From contig NC_056538.1 in assembly GCF_910596095.1 (NCBI RefSeq), positions 20,260,501 through 20,324,500 of the forward strand: 64,000 nucleotides of DNA, written 5' to 3'. The stretch comes from Thunnus maccoyii. Taxonomy: Eukaryota; Chordata; Actinopteri; Scombriformes; Scombridae. A program made the translations under genes and the position numbers. Positions 30,370-44,100 of this stretch are shown here, piece after piece; the stretch's first letter is position 1, and the number at the start of each line of letters is the position of its first letter. The notes beneath the pieces are model-generated. The model saw only the letters and a list, made by a program, of their open reading frames with translations, did not search any database and was not told the DNA's origin.

Positions 30370-30440
30370 GGAGTTCCGCTGACGTACATGCCCATATTTG
30401 TGCTTTGGTGTTGTGTTTGGTATCCTTGGTGACGTTGAGG
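30370..30440 (-). promoter_or_regulatory. fosb: Candidate fosb promoter: CArG-like site with two CRE-like sites
   Basis: About 0.75 kb upstream of the fosb ATG. The minus strand has a near-consensus CArG box ACAAATATGG (30392-30401, one mismatch to CC(A/T)6GG). It is flanked by CRE-like GTACGTCA (30380-30387) and CAACGTCA (30430-30437). SRF and CREB sites close together are the established hallmark of Fos-family immediate-early promoters. No clear TATA box lies just downstream, so the exact start is uncertain. A GTAAGT donor at about 30050-30055 and an acceptor-like site near 29680 leave open a short 5' UTR intron. Confidence 0.45.
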
Positions 30441-30879
30441 GATTCCCTCTCCCACTGAAATGGACCAGAAGCTCACCTCGCAGAGGGATAATAATAGATG
30501 TTTTTTTTTAATACTATCACAGGCACGAGATATTTCTCACCGTCTGACAATTTCTGAGAGGAAATTTTAAGAAACTTTAGTGCGATAAATATGGAAAGTA
30601 TCTATTTAGGACTATATGCGTCTGTCTAGTCTGGAACATTTATTGGGTCATGGCTACGTCAGGTGATGATATGTCTATATGTCTACAGTCATGTCTATAA
30701 GCTTCTCAGGAGTGATTTTGCGTTCAATTAGCTGAAATCAACGGCTCGTGTATGGACTTAAACATTATTATTAATTACAGATAAATAAGAAACGCGAAGT
30801 TTAAAAACTGTTGTCTATACATCGCCGTTTGAATGACGTGTAGAATATAAACTGGGACACACCAGGAGCTATGCAATGC

Positions 30880-30902
30880 CTTATTTATACATAACGTCAT
30901 GT
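30880..30902 (-). promoter_or_regulatory. fosb: Alternative fosb core promoter: CRE followed by TATA box
   Basis: The minus strand reads ATGACGTT (30893-30900) followed by TATAAATA (30882-30889). A CRE directly preceding a good TATA box is a plausible immediate-early core promoter. It would give a 5' UTR of about 1.2 kb unless an intron is removed. It competes with the site near 30.4 kb. Confidence 0.35.
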
Positions 30903-33900
30903 CTCTCTGGGACGGAATCCCGTCAGGCATGCAAGGGAAATCCTGCTGAAAACTTTCTCAAGACACGCCCTAAGGGAGTCCTCTGAACTTGAGAGCCATG
31001 TCTAATGGGAGGAAAGCCTCTTTTTCAACTGTGTCTGAACACTCGCTAAACCTGAACTAAGGCTGCCAAGTATGAAATTACCGCAGGTTGAAAAAGACTC
31101 TCAAACTGTATTAATGCATCACCAGTCATCCAGTAGGATTTTAGGCTGCATATTCATGGATTTTAGTGTAGTCGAGACTCAGCTTAAGTATCAGCAGCGG
31201 CCTCAACATGCCCACAAGAAAGAAAAAAGAAAAATAAACACACAAATTGGTAAACAGCAGTGTAATTCTGTCATGGACAGTGGGCAGCAATGACGGAAAT
31301 CGGCGCCTGTCATTGCAAACATCACCCGGCCCGAGCAGAAAGTGATTCATTATTATAGCCTACATGCAGTGGGAATGTGGCAGGTGGGAGGTTGGCTTTG
31401 GTTGGAGGGGGGTTGCTCCACGGGCAAAATGCGGGAAGACTGGGTGGCAAATCATGAATGAAAATCTTGAAATACAAGGCCTACGTTTTGTGGTTGTGAT
31501 GTCAAACAATGTTACGGGGCGGGCATGCTGCTGTGTACGGGCTTACAGCTACGGTCGATGTGTGAAAAGGCGTGAGCAAGAAGGGAAGAGTTGGGGATAA
31601 CAAGTTATTAGTCAGAGCTACAACAACGTCAGAGACGAGGATCCACGGAGGACGTTGTGTCCCATCCGAGCTGCCGTTCTCTGCTGCTGAACCTGGGATG
31701 ACTAACTCCGTCGATGTAAGTTGTTTCATTACATAGGAAATTGATGAGATGAATGGCTGATAACGCAGGTGAACACGTGAACTAACTAACCACAATAAGT
31801 GATAACAGCATGAGTTGACGTAGTGAGGGCAAGAAAGACTGGAGATAAATCCTGACTAATACCGATATTATAGCTGTGTATGCTAATGAATGTGCATACA
31901 TACATCACGATGACAACATAACATATGTTTTTTCTCTTAACACTGCTCAAAATATTCCAAAAAGTCAGTATTACCACGCAAAAAGGAGATATTGTGGCTA
32001 AAACAAGGTGCCGGGACCATGTGCTATCCACGGGTCTGCTGCATGTGTGTAGCGTTCTGTCGCTATGGATACGCCGTTGCCTCTGACGCAAGGACGTATA
32101 AATTTGGTCTTTTTTGTTATGCCGCCTAGCAACCGGTTTCCGTGGTAACCGGCTCTGAGTGACAGACAGACAGCAGCACACAATATGGCTTCCGGATTCT
32201 TTCTGTTCAGGGAACAGCAGCAAATCTGTGAATACTACAGCGTTTGTTGTTATTTTAACACAGTTTTAACCGTCAGCGACTGTTGTTTTGCGTTTTATAA
32301 GGTCTGTGACAGTTTGAGGAAACGTCAATGTTACGTTGTTAGCCTTTATTAAACTCGTTTCTGTCCTGTTGCCTTTAAAATGTAAATATTCACACGCATC
32401 ATATACACATATAAGCATCTCGTTTATTTATTGTATTGTAACGTTTGATGTGGTAACATGGGGACCCCAAGACAAACTGAGTTTTCAGATGGGTTTTGTC
32501 ATTTAATGTAGTAAAGTTAACTAGTTTAAGTATTTCAACATTTTCACAGTCATAAAGATAATACATAGTGGTATGCAAGGTATGTTTGAAGCAGTGTTTT
32601 AACTTAGGGAAGTTTTTTTTTATCTAACTCTTCATAGACTGTCTTTTGAATACAGCTGTCCAGCTCATTTAGAGCACTATTACGCAGTTTAAATGACACT
32701 GCAAAGTTTGTGGTAGTCTAGACTTCAGGCGAGCCAGGTAAAAAATAGAGGCAGTATTGTCTAATGCCCCTGATGTGCTTTGTTTTGCTTGCCCCTGTCT
32801 CTTAGCGTATTTTCGGGAAGCCACTAACTTGCACTGTGCTCATGAGGCCAGCCCCTGTTTCCTTTTGGAAGGCGGGCCGTGTTTGCCTGGTCTTCCTGCC
32901 CAAAATATTTGTTACCAGGCAACGGTTAGGCCTGTCCCACTTCAGAGTGGTGTTGTTTACACCCCTTCTGGCTCCATATCCCAACAACATTACATAACCC
33001 TCACAGGCTTTCCCCACCTCAGTGAGAGAAATATGATCGGTCTTCTCTCTCCAGCCAACCAAAATGTCTCGTTCCCTCATACCATAGTTTTTCTCTCTGC
33101 CACTCAACGGTTTCCTTATGTCTTTGTCTGCTGCTGTGTTCACTCCGAGCCGTCATCTAGCAATTCAGAGTAACAAAACTGAAACTTTAGGTTAAGAAGT
33201 TAATTTGAAGAAGATTGTTTATGAAAAAACTATGCTTGACTTGACTTTCAGGTCAGCCTGTGGCTAAACATCCCAGAGGCTTATTGTTACATGATCTGTT
33301 AGGTGGGGGTTCAGGTCTGTGCCTGTAGCCTAACCATTTAATAACACATCTGAATCCAGTAATTCTTTCTTGGCAAAGTCGGAGGCATTTCAGCACGCCT
33401 AAGCAAACATGGCTTGTGTATACTGTATTAACTGAAATACTTGTGCTGAAATTAAAAAAAAAACGGAGCCCTGCCTTTATTAATATTTCAGTTCAGAATG
33501 AATCATAAACTTTTGAACCTGGGACATCCTTGTTTTATTTCTGCAAAGCAGCTTGCACCCTTCGTCTGTCTGTTTTAAGAACATTTACCTACATGTTTTA
33601 TTAGATTTTAGTCATAGTTGTGGCCCAGTTTCTTGCTGTCAAAGTCATGAATGTGATCAGAATTACAAGTCAAAGACAAATCTTAGATGCGTACATATAT
33701 ACATACATATATATATATATACAGTTTTTGAGACCACAGTGTTATATTATATTGTAGGTGTAATGTTAATTTGTACCACCCTCTGTATTTGGCTTATATA
33801 CTAGCGTATATAATCTTTGAGTGGCTCAGCTGCCCTCAATCTTCCTCATCTTATGAGCGATAATTGAAATTGTGCATAAAGTAAGGAGTTATGAAACAGT

Positions 33901-34539
33901 TGTGCAGGGCAGGGTGCAGTTTCTCCAATTTTCTGTCTTACAGCAAAGTCTGTGCTTTGTAGTTGTATCACAGATCAGGAGCGACGCTGAGAAACAGTCT
34001 TCCTTTGTTTGTGAGAGCCAAAAAACAAGCGTACTGGCTCGATATGAACCTTCACCCTCTCCTGATTCCCTGTAGAGTTCGCAGTGTTTAGACAGACAGA
34101 ATCTTGTAGTATCTGATAGCAGCATTGCTTAGATTTGCAGAGTAAACTAGTGTTGTTATGGTTAAAATCTGATGTTATGTCACTGAGAATTATAACAAAT
34201 GTTTATTGGTTGCATGTGTGACCAGATGATACTCAATACGTAAGAGCCAGAATAAACTGGAGCCAGAGAATACAGATTTTTATTTACAATGCATTAAAAT
34301 AAGACTTTTCTCTTTTCAATAGAAGGCCTGAATGCAGGCTGTAATATAGGAGGGATGGAATAAACTGTTACAGTAATCAGATAAACAATGAATAAACAAA
34401 CAAAGAAAATAAACAATGTGGGGCTAGACTGAATTGTCAGGGAAACCGCACTCTTCCTCAACGACCGGATGTGTGTCTCAATAAACTGAAACTGAGTTGC
34501 AAGAACTGAATCCGGAAGTATATAGAGAGTTGAATTTTC

Positions 34540-34800
34540 AGTGAGGATCACATACAGTTTCAGCGCAAATGAATTCAGTTTCATAATATTACATTCAGTT
34601 TCAAGTTTATTGGAATTCAGTTACAAACTAATAAATTTAGTTTCAAATTATGCTATTCAGATTCAGTTTTTCAATGCAATTATTCAAGTTAAACGATACA
34701 AATTCAAATTATGTGATTCAAATTCAGTTTTTTAATGCAATTATTCAAGTTGAGCATTTTAAATTCAAATATAAATGATTCAAAATCAGTTTCTAGTGAC
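34540..34800. repeat. Degenerate tandem repeat of an AATTCAGTTTC-like unit
   Basis: At least ten imperfect copies of (A/G)ATTCAGTTT(C/T) or ATTCAAATTCAG spaced about 20-30 bases. A longer 50-base unit (TTTTTCAATGCAATTATTCAAG) occurs twice. Confidence 0.65.
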
Positions 34801-37724
34801 ACATATTTCTGCCCATAGGTGAGCTTCTAGCCCCCTTTTTTTTATAGACTTCTTGACTCTTGCCTGGGTCCTAGTGCTAGACTACCTGTTACCTTCCACA
34901 CATGCATTATGTGTCTGACTGCATGTGACATCGATCATCCGTCCATCAATCAGTCTTCTTCTGCTTATTTGGAAGACATGCCAACACCATTTCAGCTGCA
35001 TCCTTTTTATGCAAATGGATAGAGGTTTCACTCTGAGCTTCTTGTAGAGATACAAACTCCTCACCTTGTCCCAAAAGATGAGCCCAGACACCCTACAAGA
35101 AAAAATAATAATAATTTTGACCATTTGAGCTTATCCTTTCTTCACTATGATGGTCCGGTGCAACATTTGTATGACTCCAGACGCAGCGGCAATCACGTTG
35201 TAGCTCTTGTATTTCCCTTCTTACTGATACTTCTGTCAGTTTAATACCAATATATTTTAACTCCTTTGCTTGGGGCCGCAACTCACTGTCAACCTAAAAA
35301 CGTGCTCTACTTTCTGCTTGTATAACTGAAGCTTTTGCCTCAGTTAAACTGAAAGCCCTTGCACCCCCAGACTCCCACAGACTCTCCAGGAAAATTCCCA
35401 TGATCCTTTCAGTATCTTTGCGAGTTTCATTATTTACACTTGTGACTTTCCAGTATTTCTTGTTCCCCACTTCAGCACACAGCTCCCACGCAGCTACTAA
35501 ACCTACTGTTTATGTTAACGCACTTGTGTTTACATGGCGTAATCCTTGTGGCTCTCTAGTTCAATAACGAGCCTTTGCGTGTTTACAGGAACCCACACGG
35601 CACACACGCACAGCAATAATTTACAGTGATCTGTAGAGAGGGTAAAACATTCAATTGTGCATGCGTCATAGCCTCAGTTGTGGGTTCTTCTGAGAAAAAA
35701 ATGTCCACCCAGCAGAATGGTATCAGGGCTCTTGCGCTCGTTTCGCTCATTGTTAAGCAGGTGAGTGAGGCTATGACTGACCTGCTGTAAATGGGCCCTT
35801 GACTGTACTTGATGATGAAGCACAAATTAAAAAGATGCTTGACAGCAGCTTTGTGCATGAGAGAGATTATTGCACCACAGCAGAAAAATGAAGATAATGT
35901 ACTAAATTGTTTTGTATTTTGACTGACTAGTGTGCAACCATAAGTGGGATAATCTTGCACAATGTCTGTTAGGTGAATTGTGGTAATGTGGGACACTGCC
36001 CAAATGTGGGACACCTAAGCTCCGGTGGGTGTAGGTCTTCCTCAAACAAATGAAAGATGATAAAACTATGGGTTAATGCAAGCTGTGATGTCATGTGATC
36101 AAAATCATACGACTTCTCAAATGTCCAATCATGGATAGGGTGGAGCAATCTTCAAACAGGAAGCGTCCCATGTGACGACCACCCAAAGGTCAGTGACACA
36201 GTGTTTAGATAAACTTAATGTTGAGGGTATATATTTCTTATAAATAAAACAATCTTGCTAGTTTTCATCAGGATGTGTTTGTGATATGTTTGTCCATCAA
36301 AAAAATATTATAATATGGTGTAAATATACTCGATATTTGTCATTGCAATCAAAATTTCCATTGTCTCACTTTAGGAAATATGATTTACCTAGTGTGGGAC
36401 AGTTCTAAAACTACTTTGGTCAGGCAAAAATGCGTGTAGGGGCGTGGATTGTGCAATAACAATGGTTATTTACAGGATTTTAGACATTTAATGCATTTTT
36501 TTAGATATTTAAGGTGAAGGGCAAACTATATCCAATTATTGGGGGTGGGTGCATGTCTGTTAACATCGTATGAGGGTTTTTTTGTGGTTGCATGTATGTG
36601 TGCATGAAGGGAGCACCCTTGCCTTTTTAAAGTCAGGGATAATATTAGGCATAAATGTCTGAGATTACAAGATAGCAATGAATTTCAAAAACACAGATAT
36701 TCAAATATTCATAGCAATTTAATAAAATCCTTCCACTTAATTCTGTGCATGTTATTGATTAATTCAATGGAATATATTTCAGATCATAATGGCAAAGGAG
36801 AGAAATAAGACAGAGAGAGAACGCCAGACACAGAGAGAGAGGCAGGCAAAGAATCAGGGGAAGGAAACTTAATCAGTGGAGGCAGAACAGGATGAGGGGA
36901 GCAAAAGAAGGGGAGAGACGGATCGTTGAGGATGGCGGGGTGTTGTGGTGATGGTGTTTGATGTTGTTCGATTCTCCATGTAACATCCACCTATAAGCTT
37001 GAGTTCTGTAACAGCAATAACACTGTAAATAGTTAAATTATTGAACATGGGATTGCACATTTAGCCCTGAGTGTTACTGACCTGAGAAGTTTTTATCACA
37101 TGAATTGAGGTGATTTAGGTCTTTTAACAGACTTTTAAGTGTCCCACATTAGGAAATGCAAATTGTCTGAAGAGTACTGATATGTCTATCATTTCTTTTA
37201 TGAGTGTGAGATATGCATTTTCTCTTTTGGTTTGATTAGGACACATCCTGGGGATTTTGGAGTGGTACTGTTTGTAGATTTAATACATTGGCTTCAGATG
37301 GGAATATATTCCAGAAGTCTGAAATTCAAAAAAATGCCCCCCATCAAGCTAATTCACTCTAATTTGTGGTGAGTGAGATCATTTCTTTATTTAAATATTT
37401 GTCAAAACCTCTAAATAATCGTCTCCACAATTGTTCACAGCGTCAGAACAATTGGTGCTCTAAGTGCAGCCGTAAACGTCAGCATTGAGGTGCAGAAAGC
37501 AGAGTGGATAGCTCTATTGTATCATGCACTGCATGGGAGTCGGATGCCTAAAGTTAAATGCAATCAGTGGGTTTCAGTATTCCACAGCTCTCTCTGTGAC
37601 TCAGACACAAGCAGCGCGTCAATCCTAGCCTACTTTCAACAGGCTCGCTGCCAGTCAGGGAGGCAGAGTGCCAGAAAGAGGGAGGGACGAGTGCAAGAGG
37701 GTGAGAGAGAATGAGGATGAGATC

Positions 37725-39080
37725 AGAGGTGGAAAGAAACTCAGTAGATTCAGTCAAATACTCTACTTAAGCACAATGTTGAGGCATTATTTTTTCATTT
37801 TAAATTACTCACATTTCCTATGATTAAACATATTAGTCTTCAACAATTGGCCTTTTTTGCATTTTCATTTGTCATAGTAGGAAAAGCACAAGTGTTGCTA
37901 ATAACATTAACAATGCCTCCGTTGTATTCAAGTGTCTCAGTAAGCCATGACAGTGTGACAGTGAGCCAGCGTGCACAATACCAGGACTCTGAAAGTGAAA
38001 CAGCTAAACAAAACACAACTTATCATTTATCCTTGCTTTGCTTTTCCTATTGTGATATGTCAGAATGTCTTCAGATTGTGATTTTTTTTTTTGCCTGTAG
38101 GTTTCTCTAGACTAGGCTCTATACTTCAACATGTTGGATCTGAAATGAAACAATAGCAATAATATTTCAGTGCTTTCATTGGACAAACCATGTACAAATT
38201 GTGGTTAATGGTTACAAAGAAAGTATTCAGATCCTTTACTGACAAGATTACATCAAAACCTAGTATATGGCTGGACTGTGCATGAAACTCTAGAGGATGG
38301 ATACAAGAAGTGGTGACACGTCGCGACCAAGCCCCCAGGAAGTGTGGCAGGATTTGATTGAAGCCAGTTTGAACTAGTAAATGGTTAGGCTAGGTTGGCT
38401 CAGCCGAAGGGATGAACTCTTGTAGTCCAGTTAGGTTTGAGGTTAAGTTTAGGGTTACACACACAATGAACATGTACAAATCTCAAGTGAGTTTCGCCAA
38501 ATGTCCCTCCAGCTGATCCAATCTAGCACCAACCATTTGACCCATTTCTCAATACCAAGTGTGCCAAGTTCGGCCTTGCGTACTTGCTAGTTTTGGCTGG
38601 CCCCACTGTTGCAGTCCAGCCAAAAAGTATAAACACTGAAAAATAAAAAATACCCATTACAAGTCATGCCTTGAATATTTCACTTCATAAAAGTATGTCA
38701 ATATTATTAGAAAATGTACTTAAACTATCAAAAGTAAAAGTTCTCATAATTAAGAAAAATGGCCCCTGTGAGTGTTACACTGTGATATACTAAATTATTT
38801 AAGATTAATATTACTCATGTATTCATGTGTAAACAGCATTTTACTGCTGGTGGAGCCAATTTAAACTATTTTGTATATTGTTTAAGTTTAATCTATAACA
38901 GTGCATCATATTTAATATAAAAGCTCATCATATGCTTTGTTTGTTTGCAATATTTTCCTTTGAAATGAAGTGAAGTAAGATAATAAAGTAAGAAGAAATA
39001 AGGGGGAAAAAAATCACATAAAGAACGAGTAACGCAAAAATTATACTTAAGTAAATATACTTCATTACTTTCCTCCCCTG
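37725..39080. mobile_element. Degraded hAT-type element
   Basis: The left end CAGAGGTGGAAAGAAACTCAG and the right end CTTAAGTAAATATACTTCATTACTTTCC match the teleost CAGAGGTGGAAAGTAACTAAG family found intact at 59988. The inner part is diverged, with other sequence around 38240-38640. Confidence 0.5.
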
Positions 39081-40439
39081 GCATTCTGTATTATGTATTA
39101 GAGCAATTTTGTTTTCATTCTTTACTTTACTAGCATTGAATGGGCAATTAAACAGTGACTATGAGGTTAAAGTGCTAACTTTCAGCTTTAATTAGAGGGT
39201 TTTACATACAAATCCAATGAAACATGTAGAAATTGTACCTGTTTTTGTACATAACCCTCAATGGTTAAAAGAGCAACACTATAGTCACCTATTTAAATTC
39301 ACATTCAACCCTCATAGTCACTGTTTTATCTGAAATCCACTGTGCTGGAGTAGAGCCGATTGAACGCACATCACTGTTCTTATACATACAGACTGTGCTA
39401 AACGAAAACCTTAATATATATAAAATACAGGGCATTGCTATAGTTTCACAATCAAACAGTGTGAGGTTGGACATAACACTGCAATACTAATACACTGCCT
39501 CCAAAAAAAGCAGGATTCTCTCTCACACTGCCATTAAGCATATATGAATACTTCTTCCACCTGGATGAGGCGCGTGGATGCCAAGTTCATTATTCCCCCT
39601 ACTCATTCTCTCTCTGTTTGCTTGTTTCTATCCAGAAGGCCTTTTTTTCATTTTGCTCACAGCCCCCCCCCCTCCCCACTTCTTCTCTCTTCCTTACATA
39701 AGGACTGCCCTATTTTTTCAGGGACCAGTAAGAGGTAGGAATAAAGGGAGTGAGTGGGTGAGGGAGAGGGACTGATAGACGGTGGGATCGAATGAAGAGA
39801 GATAGAGACAGAGAGAGAGAGAGAAAAAAGGTATGGGGGTACAAAAGAGGACCGTGTGTACACTGCACACGTCAAAAAGACACAAACCTGCATGTGTCCC
39901 CGTCATCCCCCTCGCCTCGCCGGCCTTCTCTGCCCACACAGTGCTCCTTCGCTCCTCACCCATCCTTTTGCTACTGTACACCTCACCCTGTAGCCCCAGT
40001 TTGTGCCTCGCAAGTGTTAGCGTTACATTTGAGTCACAGAGCTAAGCATCCATAAATACTCAGCGATGTTTGAAAAAACCCAGAAGGTCACGTAACAACA
40101 CTTCCTGCTGTTCTGAAGGCATTTCCAGATTCTTTAAAGACTTTTCTAACCATTTGGATCAAACAATATTCTGTCTTCTGCAGAATAAAAAAGTTTTTTT
40201 TTACCCTTTTCCTAAGTTTTCTATCTATCTAAGGTATTTGTAAATACAATCCCATCCACAATATCTCCTGTAATATACTATGTTTGTTGCCTCCTTGAAA
40301 TATTTCTAATGTGTTTCTTTATAAAATATGTTTCAGTTCTTTGTATTAAAGGGTTTAAAGCCAGATTTTTATAGACAATATAGCACTGATGTTGACTGTT
40401 TTTCACCAAAGCTTTGTACTCTGCTCATTCAACTACAGC

Positions 40440-40544
40440 TATAATGTGCATGTGTGTGTTAATAATGTTTTTTAATTGTTTCTATCTTCTGTGAAGCACT
40501 TTGTCACGTCTAATCTTGAATGGTGTTTACTTACTTTATTTTAC
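40440..40544 (+). mobile_element. L2-type LINE 3' tail fragment
   Basis: TGTGAAGCACTTTGTCACG resembles the GTAAAGCACTTTG ending common to L2/Maui LINEs. Confidence 0.35.
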
Positions 40545-41203
40545 TTAAAGGATAGGTTCTTTTAAAAAAAAATTTCAAGTGTGTCTTAAAACAACAGTCA
40601 GGTGTCCATATGAACACTGACAGAGGTTTTGCTCGCTGTAATCATTCCTCCTGTTCTTACTGGCTATTAAAAGATCCCCTTCCATTGTCTTTCAACATAA
40701 GTGATGGAGGCCAAAATCCACAATGTGTCCACGCAGCCATTTTGTGCAAAAGTGCATTTAAAAGTTTATCTGAAGCTTATATGAGTCTTCAGCAGTCTGA
40801 GTTAGTCATATCAAGTGGATATCTGCCACATTTACAGACTTTTTAGCATCAAATTCCCTCTTTGTGTTTCCCTGTTGAGCTGCGGAGGAAGTTTAGTGAC
40901 AAAAAGAGGAACTTTGGCACTAAAAAGACTGTAACGTTGAAAGATATCTACTCGATTTGACTCATTTGGACGGCTGAAGCTTCATATTAGCTTCAGATAA
41001 ACTTTTAAATACATTTTTACACAGAAGGAGGACTGGATTTTGGCCCCCATCACTTACATTGTAAGTGCATTATGCAGGGATCTTCTAATGGCCAGTATGA
41101 ACAGGAGGAATGATTATGGCAAGAAAAACTGATTTCAATGTTCATTTGGGCACCTGACTGTTGTTTAAGGACAGACTTTAGAAACTGTGAACACGTCCTT
41201 TAA
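40545..41203. mobile_element. Foldback MITE bounded by TTAA
   Basis: Starts TTAAAGGATAGGTTC and ends GAACACGTCCTTTAA. The two halves are long imperfect inverted copies (GAACACTGACAG... versus ...CCAGTATGAACAGG, meeting near 40880). TTAA at both ends suggests a piggyBac-type target. Relatives lie at 18220-18565 and 45555-45895. Confidence 0.65.
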
Positions 41204-42589
41204 AAAGTACAAACCTGTTGACCCGACAGAAGACACCAGAACGTAGTGCTCAGTAGCTCTCAAGTAAGAGGAAATATCTGAGATTAGTCAAAATATTTCC
41301 AATCAACCAGCCAACAGTTGTTATGTATGTAATGATTGCAAGGTGCTTGAAACCACATTTGCGTACAGCAAGTATGCAAACAAGTTGAGCGTGACATGGC
41401 ATTCAAGTTACGAGGAGAATTTCAAACATGTTTTTGCTGGGGGGCATTTGAGTACGCAGGCATGCACGAGTGACGGCAGCAGGTTGATGTTTAGTTGTCA
41501 CATTCTTCCACTCTGCGCAGATGTGGACTAGTTTCAAGCATTTTTAAAATCCCATTTTATTGTTTTGTTATTAGTTCTTATGGTTATCATGAAGTGGTAC
41601 TGTTGTATGACGTTGCACAGCATTTAATCATGTATAGTGCAGTGGATTGTTTGTACATTTTTGAATTGTAATTGCTTTGTATTGAACTGACTTGAGTTCC
41701 ATATATGCTGTAGTACACACTCACTTTACAGTCAATATACATTACATTCAAATAAGTGATTATGTAATGCTGCAAAAAGTGTAAGTTACATGTATGTTTT
41801 TCATCCAGCCAGTTGAGGTCTCAACTAGGGTTCCTGTGAAAACGATTTACTGTAAGAAAAGTGTGTTTAAGGTCAGTTTTTATTGTTGGCTGTGATCTTG
41901 ACACTGTAGGCTGTCAGAGAGTCTGAAAAGTTACCACACTGCTGGGAAAAAAGCAACAGTTACTATGAAATTTAATGTTGTTATTGTATACATGAAATTT
42001 AATATAGATATTGATATAAAAACAGTGCTTCCGACATTTTCATGAATTCTTTTCAAGGATATTAAGAAACACTAAAAAGATGAGTTGCTCATTGAACACG
42101 CACCAATAAAACTTGAATGGTTGATGCTGTTTGATTATAGACCAAATTTGATGCTCGAAACATTAAATTATTTTTCATTAACCTCTTCCACTCCCCTCCT
42201 CCCTACCATAGACCCATTTTTGTCTTTTTTTAGGGGGGGAAAGGGGATCTTTAGGGGGAGATAGCAGGTCAACAGTATTTGCTGCATAGAAGTGGTCTAC
42301 AGCATCTGAAAGCTGGAAACTGAAGATTAATTTGAGATGCAGTTCAGCACTGTGTGTCAAGTTTTTTCTAGTAATAAATCTGTAATAAACATTGCGTTTT
42401 GGTTAGGTGCCTGTTCAAATTTTGATAGTTTAGAGTATAAAAGGGCTTAAAACATTATCACGGAAGTATATGATGGCCATTAAAGTATTTGCAGGAATTA
42501 ATGGGTTGATACCATTTGTTACACAGATTTGGTGCAAAATGTGGGGACTAATATCATCATCTAATATCATCACACAGGAATACAATTGG

Positions 42590-43088
42590 GCTCATTGAAT
42601 CCACAAGACTCTCAGCTTTCCAGTCATACCAAATTTGTGCATTTCCAATACTGTTTAGGGATCCCCAGTATGCAGAAATATTCGAATACACCATTTTTAG
42701 AATAGCATAGCGTATATAACACATTTATACTGCATGCAAAAAACTGCATGGGATTAACATAAAGTGGGCATATCTGTAAAGTGGAGACTTGTGGGTAACC
42801 ATAGAATCCATTTTCATTCAGATATCTTGAGGTGAGAGGTTGAAGGACCCCTTTGAAAATGGCCATGCCAGTTTCTCCCATCGCCAAAATTTAGCCAAAC
42901 TTTGGAGTATTATTTAGCCCCCCTCCCAACAAACTAGCATGACATGGTTGGAACCATCCACAGTGGATGCCTTCATCTAGTTTCATATCATACCAGTATC
43001 ATCACTTTCGCTTTAAAACTGAGCCCGCTAAAGCCTCTGAAAGACGGTAATGTCAGCTGAGGAGGCTGGCATCCTTGTGGAGTTTAAG
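42590..43088. repeat. Dispersed teleost repeat
   Basis: Recognised by AAAGTGGGCATATCTGTAAA, GAAAATGGCCATGCCAGTTT and AAAACTGAGCCCGCTA, a set found repeatedly in teleost genomes. Its class is not evident from the sequence. Confidence 0.5.
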
Positions 43089-43091
43089 AGG

Positions 43092-43767
43092 TTAAAGGGA
43101 ACATATCATGCTTTTTTCGATTTTCTCTTATCTTATACACTGTTATGATGCCAGATATTTATGTTAAACATCATCAAAGTTCCGAATGTTGAGGTTAATG
43201 TGTGTAGAAATGCTCCCTGTAAGTCAAAAGCCCAGGCTTCAACCTGCTCTCAACGCTTTGTTTGTGATGTTTTTTTTCCACTTTGCAAATGAGCTGATGT
43301 CAGCTCATTGTGGATGCCCATAAACGGCTGCCCGTTCTGTAGCCTTTGTTGTTGCTAAGGTTGTTGCTAAGGTTTTTCCTTGTGTTGTTTGCATTGTCAA
43401 CTCATGTATGGATGTATTTGAGAGGTTGACATTTTGAGTAAAGAACGAGAAAAAGCAGTGAAATCCTACTAATATAGTTTGTTTCATGATTTGTTGACAT
43501 AGCCCCTGGAGCCGGTGGATAAATCTCCTGAGGGGAAGCTTTCCAGGAGCTGGCCAGTCAGAACAGAGTGGGCTCATCGGGAGGGGGGCCTTAAAGAGAC
43601 AGGAGCTAAAGCAGCCTGTTTCAGACAGAGGCTAAACTGAGGGGCTGTGTAAAGGGTCAGTATAAGATAAAATATGTTTTTTGAACAGTAAATCATACAA
43701 AGATATTCCAGTAAAGTCCTAGATTAAAAATATAGACCTGGAAATGTGCATGATACATCCCCTTTAA
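43092..43767. mobile_element. piggyBac-like MITE with TTAA ends
   Basis: TTAAAGGGAACATATCATGC at the left and GCATGATACATCCCCTTTAA at the right are inverted repeats (about 16 of 20 matching). TTAA at both outer ends fits the piggyBac target-site duplication. No transposase frame. Confidence 0.7.
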
Positions 43768-43838
43768 TGACACCCTCAACTAAATGATTTCCTTGCTTCT
43801 CATTGTCTCTGGTACCACATTTTCTTATGCTTGATTAA

Positions 43839-44100
43839 AGGTGCAGCATGTAGAATTTAGTTGCATCTAGCAGAACAAAATGGAATATAATATTCATAAG
43901 TATGTTTTAATTAGTGTACAATCACATGAAAATAAGAATCATTGTGTTTTCGTTAGCTTAGAATGAGCCCTTTATATAGCGGGTCCTCTTCCATGGAGCC
44001 CACCATGTTGCACCGCCATGTTTCTACAGTAACCCAGAATGGACAAACTAAACACTGGCTCTAATCTAGAGTGGCTCTAGGCTCTATAGTTTAGGCCAGT
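43839..44100. mobile_element. Diverged copy of the 13294-13461 MITE family
   Basis: AAAGGTGCAGCATGTAGAAT, ATTTAGTTGCATCTAGCAG and TGGAATATAATATTCATAAG parallel the shorter copy. Confidence 0.5.

Noticed and set aside
32757..33173. 138-codon plus-strand frame with many Cys
   Set aside because: No family resemblance, opposite frames are equally open, no splice signals tying it to other exons.
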